This document shows positions 36,205 to 44,539 of a stretch of 46,324 nt of DNA, in pieces. The stretch is from assembly GCA_028694795.1 (NCBI GenBank), contig JAQVKF010000005.1, forward strand, positions 1 through 46,324, written 5' to 3'. This stretch comes from Thermoguttaceae bacterium (GTDB lineage: Bacteria; Planctomycetota; Planctomycetia; Pirellulales; Thermoguttaceae). The notes beneath the pieces were generated by a model. The model searched no databases. It was not told the origin of the DNA and saw nothing but the letters and a program-made list of their open reading frames with translations. Positions within the stretch are counted from its first letter, which is position 1. Every line of letters starts with the position of its first letter. A program made the position numbers and the translations under genes.

Positions 36205-36864
36205 TTGGATCCACTTATTTGGTTATTTTTACTTTGGTTCACATTTCTGGGAGCTTGTATTGGCAGCTTTAGCAATGTGGTCGTTTGGCGTATGCCGCGT
36301 GGTATGAGTCTTTCGCGTCCCGCCTCGCACTGTCCGCAATGCGGCCATCCGATCCGATGGTACCACAATATTCCCGTCCTCGGTTGGCTAGTTTTGCGAG
36401 GACGCTGTGCCGATTGCCATCGGCCCATTCCCGGCTTTTATCCGTTGGTCGAAGCTACGGTCGCCCTATTTTTTCTGTTCGTTATGATCTGGCAGATACC
36501 AGCGTTCAACGATGCCGTACAACAGGCCATGCCAAACGATACGACGGACCTAACACAAACCGAATTTCCTCTTCAAACGGCCGATTTGCCCTATTCTTCC
36601 AATCGTTCTCCAGACGTATCGAGACATACGTCCGATACCGATATGACCAGCAATGCCGGTAATACAGCTGACACGAATAGGGATGAGCCGCGAGTACCAA
36701 GCTGGCAACCTCTGTTGCGAGTGACCGCGAAGAGCGTGATTTTCTCGCTGATTCCGACGCTTTCGCTCATTTTGTGGCTGATCCATCGTGATCGTCAGCC
36801 GATTCCGCGTCGGTTGTGGATTTTTGGTTTACTGGTACTGCTTTGCGGAGTGTGGCTCTATTAG
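36205..36864 (+). CDS. Prepilin-peptidase-like membrane protein with only the N-terminal domain
   Basis: The N-terminal half matches the prepilin peptidase N-terminal domain (DiS_P_DiS): a first membrane helix with FLGACIGSFSNVVVWRMPRGMSLSRP, then two CxxC pairs in CPQCGHPIRWYHNIPVLGWLVLRGRCADC. These are the metal-binding cysteines and loop of PilD/GspO. After a second helix (near 85-103) comes a hydrophilic insert rich in Asp/Thr, then two further helices near the C-terminus. The aspartic protease domain (A24 with GxGD) is absent, and the 219-residue length is short. The start is uncertain: TTG 36205 has AGGG 8 nt upstream, and TTG 36184 is an alternative. It may act as a partner of a separate peptidase or as a degenerate form. 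Confidence 0.72.
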   Translation: MDPLIWLFLLWFTFLGACIGSFSNVVVWRMPRGMSLSRPASHCPQCGHPIRWYHNIPVLGWLVLRGRCADCHRPIPGFYPLVEATVALFFLFVMIWQIPAFNDAVQQAMPNDTTDLTQTEFPLQTADLPYSSNRSPDVSRHTSDTDMTSNAGNTADTNRDEPRVPSWQPLLRVTAKSVIFSLIPTLSLILWLIHRDRQPIPRRLWIFGLLVLLCGVWLY

Positions 36865-37052
36865 CGTGAGTATCATGCCCGTTTTACATCAATTGTTTTG
36901 CCTGGTTCCACAGTGATACCCGTCGGAAAAGAGATGTAAAACGGGGAGAATTCACTTCGTCGCATATTGTAGGACGAAACGTTCTCACAACCAATTGAAA
37001 GTGACGTTTCATGGACAGAGAAAAAAACGGGGAATTTTTTTGATTTTGCCCC
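36865..37052. other. Gap between the prepilin-peptidase-like gene and the tRNA promoter
   Basis: Short non-coding gap of under 200 bp. No repeat or terminator with a T tract is evident. A cluster of A/T-rich sequence near 37020-37050 leads into the tRNA promoter. Confidence 0.4.
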
Positions 37053-37080
37053 TTGCATAGAAATCTGTTTTTAGTACAAT
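37053..37080 (+). promoter_or_regulatory. Promoter of tRNA-Gly
   Basis: TTGCAT (37053-37058) and TACAAT (37075-37080), 16 bp apart, fit -35 and -10 boxes and lie about 60 nt before the tRNA. Confidence 0.6.
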
Positions 37081-37141
37081 ACTCCTCATCAGTTGCACTT
37101 GGTGGGGGTGATCCTCGGAAAGTGTGATTAGTCGCAGTCAG

Positions 37142-37214
37142 GCGGGTGTAGCTCAGTTGGTAGAGCACGACGTTGCCAACGTCGTTGTCGCCGGTTCGAA
37201 CCCGGTCACCCGCT
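37142..37214 (+). tRNA. tRNA-Gly (anticodon GCC)
   Basis: The 73-nt cloverleaf folds completely. The acceptor GCGGGTG pairs with CACCCGC and has discriminator T. The D arm is GCTC-AGTTGGTA-GAGC. The anticodon stem CGACG/CGTCG encloses loop TTGCCAA (anticodon GCC). The variable loop is TTGTC and the T arm has GTTCGAA. CCA is not encoded. Promoter upstream and terminator downstream are both visible, so it is an independent transcription unit. Confidence 0.96.
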
Positions 37215-37237
37215 CTTTATGATGGGCCAAAAGGGTG

Positions 37238-37272
37238 CTTCTGAATGTGGTGAAACGTTCAGAAGTTTTTTT
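37238..37272 (+). terminator. Rho-independent terminator after tRNA-Gly
   Basis: CTTCTGAA (37238-37245) pairs with TTCAGAAG (37258-37265), followed by seven T residues. Standard intrinsic terminator geometry, 24 nt after the tRNA. Confidence 0.85.
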
Positions 37273-37441
37273 GTGGGCTGACAGATAGAAAATCTAGAAA
37301 TCTGTATCTCGTGGAAGTCTGTCCGCTGTCGTTTATCGCTTGGTTTCCGCGCGGCCAAAAATCAATACCGCAAGTCCCAAAAGGCACATTGGAGCGTCTA
37401 AAGGGTTCTCACAGTATTGTGCTATGCGTCGTTTATATATG

Positions 37442-38065
37442 CTACTCGCCAGCGAAAATAGCTTTCAAACAGATGGCCGACCATGTCTCCATTCCCTCGG
37501 TATCGACGAGAAGCTGCTTGACGGGAATAAATCCCGATTCGACGATCTCCGTTTCGTTCGGGCGCACTTTCGGTTCACGGCACTCAAAACGATGGACCAC
37601 ACCTAGATGCACCTTACCCACTTCCGTTAGATCGTCGTTAATGAGTCCAACAATCTCTCGCGAAAGAATCTCTGTTCCAATTTGGACTTCTTCCTCCAAT
37701 TCACGAGCCAACCCGGTAGTGTAGGTGTCGAAAGCCGCTGGCGCGGCGTCGAGCGACGAGATATGGCCCCCGATACCGATACTTCGTTTGCGATGGAGCC
37801 GACTTTCTCCACCACCGCCGCGTACATATTGAAATACCTGAATTTCGCCATCGGGTGAGGTGTATGTAAAAATCACATACGCGATCAGCTGTTTGAGTTC
37901 CGGCGTGATTTCTGCCGCGCTGCGCGGTGTGTAACGCAGCTGAGTGGGGTCAAAAAGTCCGGCCAAATAGGGGGCCGTTTTCTTGCAAAAACCTTGGAAA
38001 TAACCCACTTGATGGAAAACAGAAGTCGGTACCGTCAAAACAAATTCTTCGGGAAGCTGGCTCAT
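37442..38065 (-). CDS. NUDIX-like hydrolase
   Basis: A 207-residue cytoplasmic protein. The Nudix helix is visible in GIGGHISSLDAAP...GLARELEEEVQI near residues 110-140: GGH and RELEEEV are present, but about 10 residues are inserted between them relative to the standard box. Hydrolysis of an unknown nucleoside-diphosphate-linked substrate is the likely activity. ATG 38065 (MSQLPEEF) is used; the longer frame runs back into a tandem 18-bp duplication. It is the last gene of a purF-hisB-NUDIX run on -, converging on tRNA-Gly. Substrate unknown. Confidence 0.68.
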   Translation of the reverse strand: MSQLPEEFVLTVPTSVFHQVGYFQGFCKKTAPYLAGLFDPTQLRYTPRSAAEITPELKQLIAYVIFTYTSPDGEIQVFQYVRGGGGESRLHRKRSIGIGGHISSLDAAPAAFDTYTTGLARELEEEVQIGTEILSREIVGLINDDLTEVGKVHLGVVHRFECREPKVRPNETEIVESGFIPVKQLLVDTEGMETWSAICLKAIFAGE

Positions 38066-38083
38066 AAAACGTTCTTTTCTCGA

Positions 38084-38119
38084 TGGTTCAATGGACAATC
38101 GTGGTTCAATGGACAATCG
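38084..38119. repeat. Tandem duplication of 18 bp
   Basis: TGGTTCAATGGACAATCG occurs twice, back to back and identical. It fills most of the 80-nt gap between the hisB stop and the NUDIX gene start. Exact identity suggests a recent slippage. Confidence 0.8.
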
Positions 38120-38145
38120 CCACCGGCAGCGATTGTGAAGCGGCG

Positions 38146-38742
38146 TTAAAGCGTACCTTTGGTACTGGGTACCCCATGGATGCGAGGATCGGTCTCAACC
38201 GCGGCCCGTATCGCGCGACCAGTCGCCTTAAACAACGCCTCGGCAATATGATGTCCATTGCGACCGTAATGCGCGATCTGATGGAGATTCATTTGCGCCG
38301 CATTCGTCACCGCTTGCCAAAATTCGACAAACAATTCCGAATCAAAATCGCCGATTTTAGGCGATGGAAACGCGACTTGGGCGACGTAAAATGGCCGACC
38401 GCTGAAATCGACCGCCGCGGTCGCCAACGTCTCGTCCATCGGCAACGTAAAGAAACCATAGCGTCGAATCCCCTTCTTGTCGTCCAACGCCGTTCGTAAC
38501 GCCGTCCCCAATACGATGCCCGTATCTTCGACCGTGTGATGCCCGTCCACACGCAAATCACCCTGCACGTGGACCGTCAGATCCATCGCGGAATGTTTGG
38601 CAAAGAGCGTCAACATGTGGTCAAAAAAACCGACTCCCGTCGAAATAGACGACTCTCCCGTACCATCGAGATTCATGGTCAGCTGAATCTGCGTTTCCGC
38701 TGTTTGACGTTCCAAAGAACATGCACGCGAGGTGGTTTTCAT
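38146..38742 (-). CDS. hisB: Imidazoleglycerol-phosphate dehydratase
   Basis: Catalyses the dehydration step of histidine synthesis. The metal-binding histidine motifs are plain: [39 protein letters not shown], and late [22 protein letters not shown]. The 198 residues equal the usual monofunctional enzyme, with no phosphatase domain. The open frame continues far upstream; ATG 38742 was chosen because TGGAG precedes it by 6 nt and the protein starts just before the family's first conserved block. No other his gene is nearby. It follows purF by 170 nt; both steps connect to PRPP and AICAR metabolism. Confidence 0.95.
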   Translation of the reverse strand: MKTTSRACSLERQTAETQIQLTMNLDGTGESSISTGVGFFDHMLTLFAKHSAMDLTVHVQGDLRVDGHHTVEDTGIVLGTALRTALDDKKGIRRYGFFTLPMDETLATAAVDFSGRPFYVAQVAFPSPKIGDFDSELFVEFWQAVTNAAQMNLHQIAHYGRNGHHIAEALFKATGRAIRAAVETDPRIHGVPSTKGTL

Positions 38743-38911
38743 GAAAAACTCCATTCTTCTTAATATACGAGAAACGAGGGACCATATGTGATCCGGCGGG
38801 GGCGCGTTCCCCCCCATTCGATGACGAAACAAGCCGTGCGTGTGGCGGGGGGCGGTACGGTCGAGCGGTTCGTAAATGGACGCGGCCAAACGGTTTACCG
38901 GCAAGCGATGG

Positions 38912-40546
38912 TTATTTGCGGCAACAATTGCAATGGTCATTTTTGCAAGCATCGTTGGGCGCACCGTTCCACGCGACCTGGTTGAGAGCGTAACGGTATC
39001 GTTCAATGCCCTCCGGCGTGGGATATTCGGCATCGACACACGCGCAACACAGGTCTTTTTTCGGCAATCCGACGCAAGACTCAATGGAACTCACGGGGAT
39101 AAACCGCAATGAATCGGCTCCGAGTACTTCCGCCATTTTTGCCCCATGTTCCGCCGTATTAGGACCACCACGCAAAAATTGAGGTGCAAAAAGTTCGCCT
39201 ACCGTCGGCATATCGACCCCATAAAAACAGGGCGCGATCACTGGCGGACAGGTGATCCGCACATGGATTTCCTTCGGTTTGCCGACTTCTCGAATGCGTT
39301 TGAGCATGGCCACCATCGTGGTCGAACGCACAATCGAATCGTCCACCAACAAAATACGTTTGCCTTCCAGTACCTCACGTAGCGGTGTGTATTTCATCCT
39401 CGCGCGGTCCATGCGACTTTTACCACCTTCGATAAATGTGCGTCCGACATACCGATTGTGAATCAGACCTTCTAAACATGGAACGCCCAGCTTATACGCC
39501 ATGGCTGCCGCCGCCGCCTTACTCGTGTCCGGTACGGGGACCACGATCAAATCACGTTCCCCCGTACCAAAATTCACCAACGGCACATCTTCCATATCCG
39601 CAAGCACTTCACCCAACGCCTTACGAGCTAAGTAGACGCTACGGGTTTCCAACGTACTGGCCACATTTGCGAAGTAAATCCACTCGAAGAAACAGTGCGC
39701 TCGGCGGGTCGACGGAATAGCTTGACGGATTTCAACCTTGCCGTTTATGATGGTGATCAATTCACCCGCGCCCAGATATTTAATTTTTTCCGGATCTATT
39801 CCGAGATTCAACAGCGCGTTGCTCTCACTCGCCGCCGCAAATAGCGGACCATCAATCGAGTAACAGAGCGGTTTCATGCCTTGAGGATCGCGTCCAACGA
39901 ATAGATTGCCCATCGCGTCCAGATATGCAATCGTATACGCTCCATCAAAATGCGAACACGCTTCCTGGAATACCCCTAACAAATCGGCTGGAGGCATTTG
40001 ATCGGCCGCGTTTCGCTTATTGTAGTAAGCGATTGCCGTGCTCAGATAGTAAAGAAATAATTCGGCATCGGTGTCACGAGAAAGATGTGCCGTCGGATCG
40101 TCCAGAATTTTGTCTCGAAGTTTCTGATAATTCGCAATTTGACCGTTAAAACAGAAGCTGAACCATTTATAACGACGCAAATGTTTTCGCTCGAACGGTT
40201 GCGCGTAATTAGGGTCGTCACCGCCACAGGTCGCATAACGCACATGTCCAATCGCCGCGGGACCTTCGTACTGATTCAGAATCTGCTGCTGACGACTGCG
40301 GCGGCTGAGCTGAAATACCTCGGTCACCATACCGACGTCCTTATAGGTGTTTAGAATGTTATTCTTCTCCGGATTGTAAACCGTGATGCCCGCCGCCAAC
40401 TGCCCACGATTTTGAAGATCCAGTAACATTCGCGGAATCAGACGGCTAATTTTATTCGGATCACCGTCGGGTGCCAGCGGACTGACCTCCCCACCAGGGA
40501 GATGATACAGAACGACGACACCACATTCATCACGACATTCACTCAT
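38912..40546 (-). CDS. purF: Amidophosphoribosyltransferase
   Basis: First committed step of purine synthesis: PRPP plus glutamine gives phosphoribosylamine. The N-terminal class II glutaminase would mature at C8 ([14 protein letters not shown]), so a short propeptide is removed. The nucleophile is followed by [11 protein letters not shown] and HVRYATCG. The C-terminal transferase has the PRPP loop [14 protein letters not shown]. Cysteines in [28 protein letters not shown] fit the iron-sulfur-type subgroup. The last 11 residues are cysteine-rich ([12 protein letters not shown]). ATG 40546 has GAGG upstream; a longer frame adds 11 residues. Probably leads a purF-hisB-NUDIX group. Confidence 0.94.
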   Translation of the reverse strand: MSECRDECGVVVLYHLPGGEVSPLAPDGDPNKISRLIPRMLLDLQNRGQLAAGITVYNPEKNNILNTYKDVGMVTEVFQLSRRSRQQQILNQYEGPAAIGHVRYATCGGDDPNYAQPFERKHLRRYKWFSFCFNGQIANYQKLRDKILDDPTAHLSRDTDAELFLYYLSTAIAYYNKRNAADQMPPADLLGVFQEACSHFDGAYTIAYLDAMGNLFVGRDPQGMKPLCYSIDGPLFAAASESNALLNLGIDPEKIKYLGAGELITIINGKVEIRQAIPSTRRAHCFFEWIYFANVASTLETRSVYLARKALGEVLADMEDVPLVNFGTGERDLIVVPVPDTSKAAAAAMAYKLGVPCLEGLIHNRYVGRTFIEGGKSRMDRARMKYTPLREVLEGKRILLVDDSIVRSTTMVAMLKRIREVGKPKEIHVRITCPPVIAPCFYGVDMPTVGELFAPQFLRGGPNTAEHGAKMAEVLGADSLRFIPVSSIESCVGLPKKDLCCACVDAEYPTPEGIERYRYALNQVAWNGAPNDACKNDHCNCCRK

Positions 40547-41066
40547 TGATGCGGACCTCGGTTGAAATACGATTTTCAAGAAATATTGCTATTACTTATT
40601 GCTATTACTAATGTCGAACCATTTACACAAAATCATTACGGAAAAAATCCTTCGAACGGACGATACCCACTCTGCGGTGCGTATCCCCATGGGATCAAAT
40701 TTTGACCCGTTGACGTCATTTTGGAAACCCCAAAACAGCATAGTGAGGATTCACGAATGACCTTTTGGGGTAACCGACGCCATCGGAAGCAAACATTCGT
40801 AGCCTGACACCGCCCACTTCCTTGGAACGCTTATTTTAGAGACTTTCCCCCCAATCGTGAACCCCCCCTGATCAGAGGATGATGCAGTCAGCCAATGTGT
40901 ACGGTGGTTCCGTTGAGGAGTTCTCGCTTTTTCCGATGGAAGTATATCGTGGACACCGTATTTGTGATAAAATGAGGTATGATAGGGATGTAGTCGTACA
41001 CGGGTGGAATACAAGCTGTACACAAACGCAGAATTTTGGTCCAATGATCCACAGAGGAGAGAAATC
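40547..41066. other. Divergent intergenic region between purF and the corrinoid gene
   Basis: No gene. Near purF lies a direct repeat of TATTGCTATTACT (about 40585-40612). In the middle is an 11-of-13 bp inverted repeat, GGAAACCCCAAAA (40723-40735)/TTTTGGGGTAACC (40763-40775). A GAGGAG binding site for the corrinoid gene is at 41054-41060. I looked for a cobalamin riboswitch B12 box and did not find one. Confidence 0.45.
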
Positions 41067-41690
41067 GTGCAAACATTGTATGACGCGATTGTTGAGGGCG
41101 ATAATCAACAAGCACAAACGGCGGCCCAGACGGCGTTGGATGCTGGGTGCGATCCTTCGGTTTTGCTCAACGAGCAGATGATTCCCGCCATGGATCAGGT
41201 AGGCAAACTTTTCGAGGAAGAAGAATATTTCGTTCCTGAATTGCTGATGTCAGCACGAGCGATGGAAACGGTTCTTACGCTCATCACACCACGATTGATT
41301 GCCGACGGAGTGAAAGCGGCGGGGCGTGTCGTCATCGGTACGGTGAAGGGCGATTTGCACGATATCGGCAAGAATCTCGTCGCCTCCATGCTCAAGGGCG
41401 CGGGGTTCGAGGTGATTGATTTGGGGACGGATGTCTCGCCGGAACGGTTCGTCGCGGAAGTCAAAAATGTGCCGGGAACGATTATCTGCCTTTCCGCACT
41501 GCTCACCACAACGATGCCGCAGATGCGTAAAGTGGTAGAGGTGCTAAACGCCGAGGGACTTCGCGCACAAACGAAAGTCATGATCGGCGGTGCCCCTATT
41601 ACGCAGGCGTACGCGGATGAGATCGGGGCGGACGGCTATAGTGAAAACGCTTCCGGCGCAGTGGTCCTCGCTCGTCGCCTCGCCGTATGA
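41067..41690 (+). CDS. Corrinoid (cobalamin-binding) protein
   Basis: A 207-residue methyltransferase-associated corrinoid protein. The N-terminal helical cap (about 1-85) has the typical IPAMDQVGKLFEEEEYFVPELLMSARAM. The Rossmann-like B12 domain has the DxHxxG motif in VKGDLHDIGKNLVASMLKGAGFEVIDLG, with the lower-axial histidine. SALLTTTM and VMIGGAPITQAYADEIGADGY follow. This is the MtaC/MtbC/MttC and MetH-like class. GTG 41067 was chosen over an upstream ATG (41004) because GAGGAG lies 7 nt before it. No partner methyltransferase is adjacent, so its substrate is unknown. The metallo-beta-lactamase follows after 150 nt. Confidence 0.88.
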   Translation: MQTLYDAIVEGDNQQAQTAAQTALDAGCDPSVLLNEQMIPAMDQVGKLFEEEEYFVPELLMSARAMETVLTLITPRLIADGVKAAGRVVIGTVKGDLHDIGKNLVASMLKGAGFEVIDLGTDVSPERFVAEVKNVPGTIICLSALLTTTMPQMRKVVEVLNAEGLRAQTKVMIGGAPITQAYADEIGADGYSENASGAVVLARRLAV

Positions 41691-41843
41691 ACACGCCTCA
41701 ATCCACAATCGGCGAGCTTGCACAGCCGCTCCAGACGGCGCAAACGTCCCTGGCGTAACCCTCCAGACCGGGCTACCGCTTCAGACGATGTCAATCCAAT
41801 AAAATCCCAGATAATGGTATCAAAACTAAAAGGACATAACGCG

Positions 41844-43265
41844 ATGCAAATACGATTCTTGGGTGCAAATGGTCAGGTTACCGGAGCAAGGCATCTACTG
41901 GTGATGAACGGGTTTCGTGTGCTGATCGACTGCGGAATGGTACAGGAGCGAGATTTCCAAGATCGTAACTGGCAAGATTTTCCTGACGACGCCACACAGT
42001 TGGACGCCGTAATTCTTACGCACGCCCATTTGGATCACACCGGCTGGTTGCCACGGCTCGTTAAATTCGGATTTAACGGTCCCATTTACGCCACACACGC
42101 GACCGCCGAGCTAACCGAACTGGTGCTACGAGATTCCGCTCACATTCAGGAAGAGGACGTCGCGTTCAAGATCAAGCGTCATAAAAAGGAAGGTCGAAAA
42201 TCGCCGCATCCTGACCAACCGCTCTACACGCAAGACGACGTCGAACAGACGATTCCAATGCTGCGTCCGGCCGATTACCACCGTGAAATCCAATTGCGTA
42301 GTGGTGACCATCCGATTACGGCGAAATTTTACGAGGCCGGTCACCTACTCGGTTCCGCCTTCGTCGAGATTACTGAACAGACTGATTCGGGTGTCAAACG
42401 TGTGATTTTTTCCGGCGATTTGGGTAAAAAAGACAGACCAATCCTCCGTGATATTGAATACTTTACTGACGCGACAAAATCGGTGGATGCGGTAATTACG
42501 GAATCAACGTATGGCGATCGTGTGCAGGATGAGACTGAGACGGTGGACGAACAACTGGCGAAGATTATCTGTAAAACGGTTCGACGCGATGGTAAGGTGA
42601 TTGCGCCTGTTTTCGCGATTGAACGTGCTCAGGAAGTACTCTACCGATTGAGTTTGTTGCGACGTGACAACCGGATTCCCTCTGTGCCGATCTATCTCGA
42701 CAGTCCAATGGCGGTGGAAGCGACGAAGATTTTCACGCGACATCCGGAATGTTTCGATGACAAAACGAGGCAATTGCTCGAAAGTGGTTACGATTTTCGA
42801 TTGCCGGAAATGCAGTTCTTACGTACCGCACAAGAATCGATGAAGCTCAACACGATGAGTGGTCCGGCAATCATTTTATCGTCCGCCGGAATGTGCAATG
42901 CCGGACGCATTAAACACCATTTGGCCAACCATATTGGCAACAAAAAGAATACGATCATGTTTCTCGGTTATCAGGCGATCGGTACGCTGGGTCGTACGAT
43001 TTCCGAGTGTCCCAAAAGTGTCCGAATTTTGGGCGCGATTTATCCCGTGCGAGCGGAAATTGGTTCCGTTCATGGTATTTCCGGGCATGCCGATCGTGGA
43101 GAACTGTTGCGTTGGATGGAGGCCATTCCACAGAAGCCGCATAAAATTTTCGTCATTCATGGCGAGGCCTCCGCGAGTCAGTCGCTCGCGGACGAATTCC
43201 ATCGGGTATATCCCCAAACCACGGTTACCGTTCCCAAATACGGCGAAACGTTTGAGGTTGCGTAA
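41844..43265 (+). CDS. Metallo-beta-lactamase/beta-CASP RNA-processing exonuclease
   Basis: A 473-residue soluble protein of the RNA-specific beta-CASP family (RNase J/YSH1/CPSF73 relatives). The MBL domain has the zinc motif LTHAHLDHTGWLP, EAGHLLGSAFVEI and IFSGDLGKKDRPILRD. The beta-CASP domain has ITESTYGDR, APVFAIERAQEVLY, YLDSPMAVEAT and GPAIILSSAGMCNAGRI. The RMMBL-like C-terminus has ISGHADRGELLRW and IFVIHGEASASQSLADEF. Likely role is RNA 5'-end or 3'-end processing or decay, in the cytoplasm. ATG 41844 has AAAGGA 9 nt before it; the open frame continues 42 codons further without support. Confidence 0.93.
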   Translation: MQIRFLGANGQVTGARHLLVMNGFRVLIDCGMVQERDFQDRNWQDFPDDATQLDAVILTHAHLDHTGWLPRLVKFGFNGPIYATHATAELTELVLRDSAHIQEEDVAFKIKRHKKEGRKSPHPDQPLYTQDDVEQTIPMLRPADYHREIQLRSGDHPITAKFYEAGHLLGSAFVEITEQTDSGVKRVIFSGDLGKKDRPILRDIEYFTDATKSVDAVITESTYGDRVQDETETVDEQLAKIICKTVRRDGKVIAPVFAIERAQEVLYRLSLLRRDNRIPSVPIYLDSPMAVEATKIFTRHPECFDDKTRQLLESGYDFRLPEMQFLRTAQESMKLNTMSGPAIILSSAGMCNAGRIKHHLANHIGNKKNTIMFLGYQAIGTLGRTISECPKSVRILGAIYPVRAEIGSVHGISGHADRGELLRWMEAIPQKPHKIFVIHGEASASQSLADEFHRVYPQTTVTVPKYGETFEVA

Positions 43266-43608
43266 CGTGGTCACAATCGCTTGGATCAGGAAAAACGCCT
43301 TGGAGGGGGAAGCGATTGGAATCTGTATCGTGTAAAACGATTTCCATGAGCAAGGGCCATTTGTTTTTTGAAATTTTGTGCGATAAAAAAGGAAAAATCA
43401 ATTCAAACCTTAAACAAATGGCGTATAATGAGGCCGAACGGTGCGTTGGACGGTGTGATGCAGGTGCCCTCCCCACCGCGACCATTTCGATCCGCGTTGC
43501 AAAACTGATGTTTTCCACTCGCGACCGATCTATAAAAATCCGAGCGGTTTGAGCCCGTCATCCGTGCAAAATGTTTGTGACGAAAAGATGCGTTAGAGGA
43601 GTTTATTG
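43266..43608. other. Gene-free region before the lipoprotein gene
   Basis: About 340 bp. No repeat from the families above and no terminator with a T run is seen. AGAGGAG at its right end is the lipoprotein binding site. Confidence 0.45.
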
Positions 43609-44073
43609 ATGAAACGTTTGGTGTGCGTGGCGACTTTGCTGGTCAGCATGGTGGCATTGATGGGATGTGGTGAAGATGGTTCACGAGTTAAAACAGAATA
43701 CGTGGAAGGCATTGTCACGTTAAATGGTAAGCCGCTTTCGATGGCGCATGTCACGTTTAATCCAGTCGGAGGTGAAGGCCAAGCGGCATTCGGTTCCTCG
43801 GATAAAGACGGTAAGTACCTACTCACCACCGATGGCGGCAAGACGGATGGAGGTGCGTTGGCGGGCGAATATGTGGTCACGGTAGAAAAACGTGATGTTC
43901 CGCCGCCTGTTGAAGTTAGCCCTGATCCGAACAAGCCCGCACCGCCAATTAAGGTACAAGCTGCCCCGTTGATCACGCCTGCAAAATATACAGACGTGAA
44001 AAGTACCGATCTGAAAGTAACCGTCGTCAAAGGCAGCAACGAGATTAAGCTTGAACTCGTTGGAAAGAAATAA
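43609..44073 (+). CDS. Small lipoprotein with carboxypeptidase-regulatory-like fold
   Basis: 154 residues. Signal peptide ending in lipobox LMGC (Cys20 would be lipidated), so it is anchored at a membrane surface. The mature part has VEGIVTLNGKPLSMAHVTFNPVGGEG and KDGKYLLTTDGGKTDGGALAGEYVVTVEK, typical of the planctomycete transthyretin-like/carboxypeptidase regulatory proteins. A Pro-rich segment (PPPVEVSPDPNKPAPP) and a beta C-terminus follow. ATG 43609 follows AGAGGAG by 7 nt; a TTG one codon before it could be used. The TAA stop touches the left end of MITE copy 5. Function unknown; probably a surface or cell-envelope protein. Confidence 0.85.
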   Translation: MKRLVCVATLLVSMVALMGCGEDGSRVKTEYVEGIVTLNGKPLSMAHVTFNPVGGEGQAAFGSSDKDGKYLLTTDGGKTDGGALAGEYVVTVEKRDVPPPVEVSPDPNKPAPPIKVQAAPLITPAKYTDVKSTDLKVTVVKGSNEIKLELVGKK

Positions 44074-44327
44074 GGCGTGTTCACATATAATCACATGGTA
44101 AAAAACCATAACCGAGAATGAAATGACCACAATCGGGGTGGTTTATGCCAGTTGATATTGAAGTTTGCGCGTCTAGTAAAGAGTTTTGGAAGGGAAGTTT
44201 CCTCTCATGGGTTCTTCGCCTCAAAAAAGTTTTACGAAAAAGCATTTCCGCGGAAAATGGCAATCTTTTTATCTGACGCTGGTACAGCCGTCGCTCCGAT
44301 TAGGGTGGCAATTTGTGTGAACACGCC
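44074..44327 (+). mobile_element. MITE copy 5, deleted core
   Basis: Begins GGCGTGTTCACATATAATCA directly after the lipoprotein TAA and ends TTTGTGTGAACACGCC. The central palindrome is lost: the AAGTTT blocks at 44161 and near 44200 flank a deletion, so the copy is 254 bp. CTAG flanks are absent (ATAA and CTGG instead), suggesting an old or altered insertion. Confidence 0.75.
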
Positions 44328-44364
44328 CTGGTTCGCCCTTTGAGAGATTGAGATCAAGACGGAT

Positions 44365-44396
44365 AAAAACTATCGAAGTCATTCGATAGTTTTTTT
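44365..44396. terminator. Bidirectional intrinsic terminator
   Basis: AAAAACTATCGAA (44365-44377) and its complement TTCGATAGTTTTT form a 13-bp stem over loop GTCA, with a T run on each strand. It lies between the lipoprotein/MITE and the regulator remnant, which end towards each other. Confidence 0.8.
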
Positions 44397-44539
44397 ATTG
44401 GGATACCACGCAGCTTCGAAGGGTCTACACGTCACGCACTTACATGCTGTCTAAATGTGCATTTCTTGGGTGTGCGAAACCGTAGCGGCACATTTACCGC
44501 CCGGCCGTAAGGTGCGGCTGCCAATTTCCCCACGGCCCG
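44397..44539. other. Gene-free gap before the regulator remnant
   Basis: No gene or repeat is supported between the terminator and the end of the regulator remnant. Confidence 0.4.

Noticed and set aside
38743-39084. N-terminal extension of HisB by 114 residues
   Set aside because: It overlaps the 3' end of purF, does not resemble a phosphatase domain and has no start signal. TGGAG places the start at 38742.
40547-41066. Possible cobalamin riboswitch ahead of the corrinoid gene
   Set aside because: No B12 box or conserved core was found; only an isolated inverted repeat is present.
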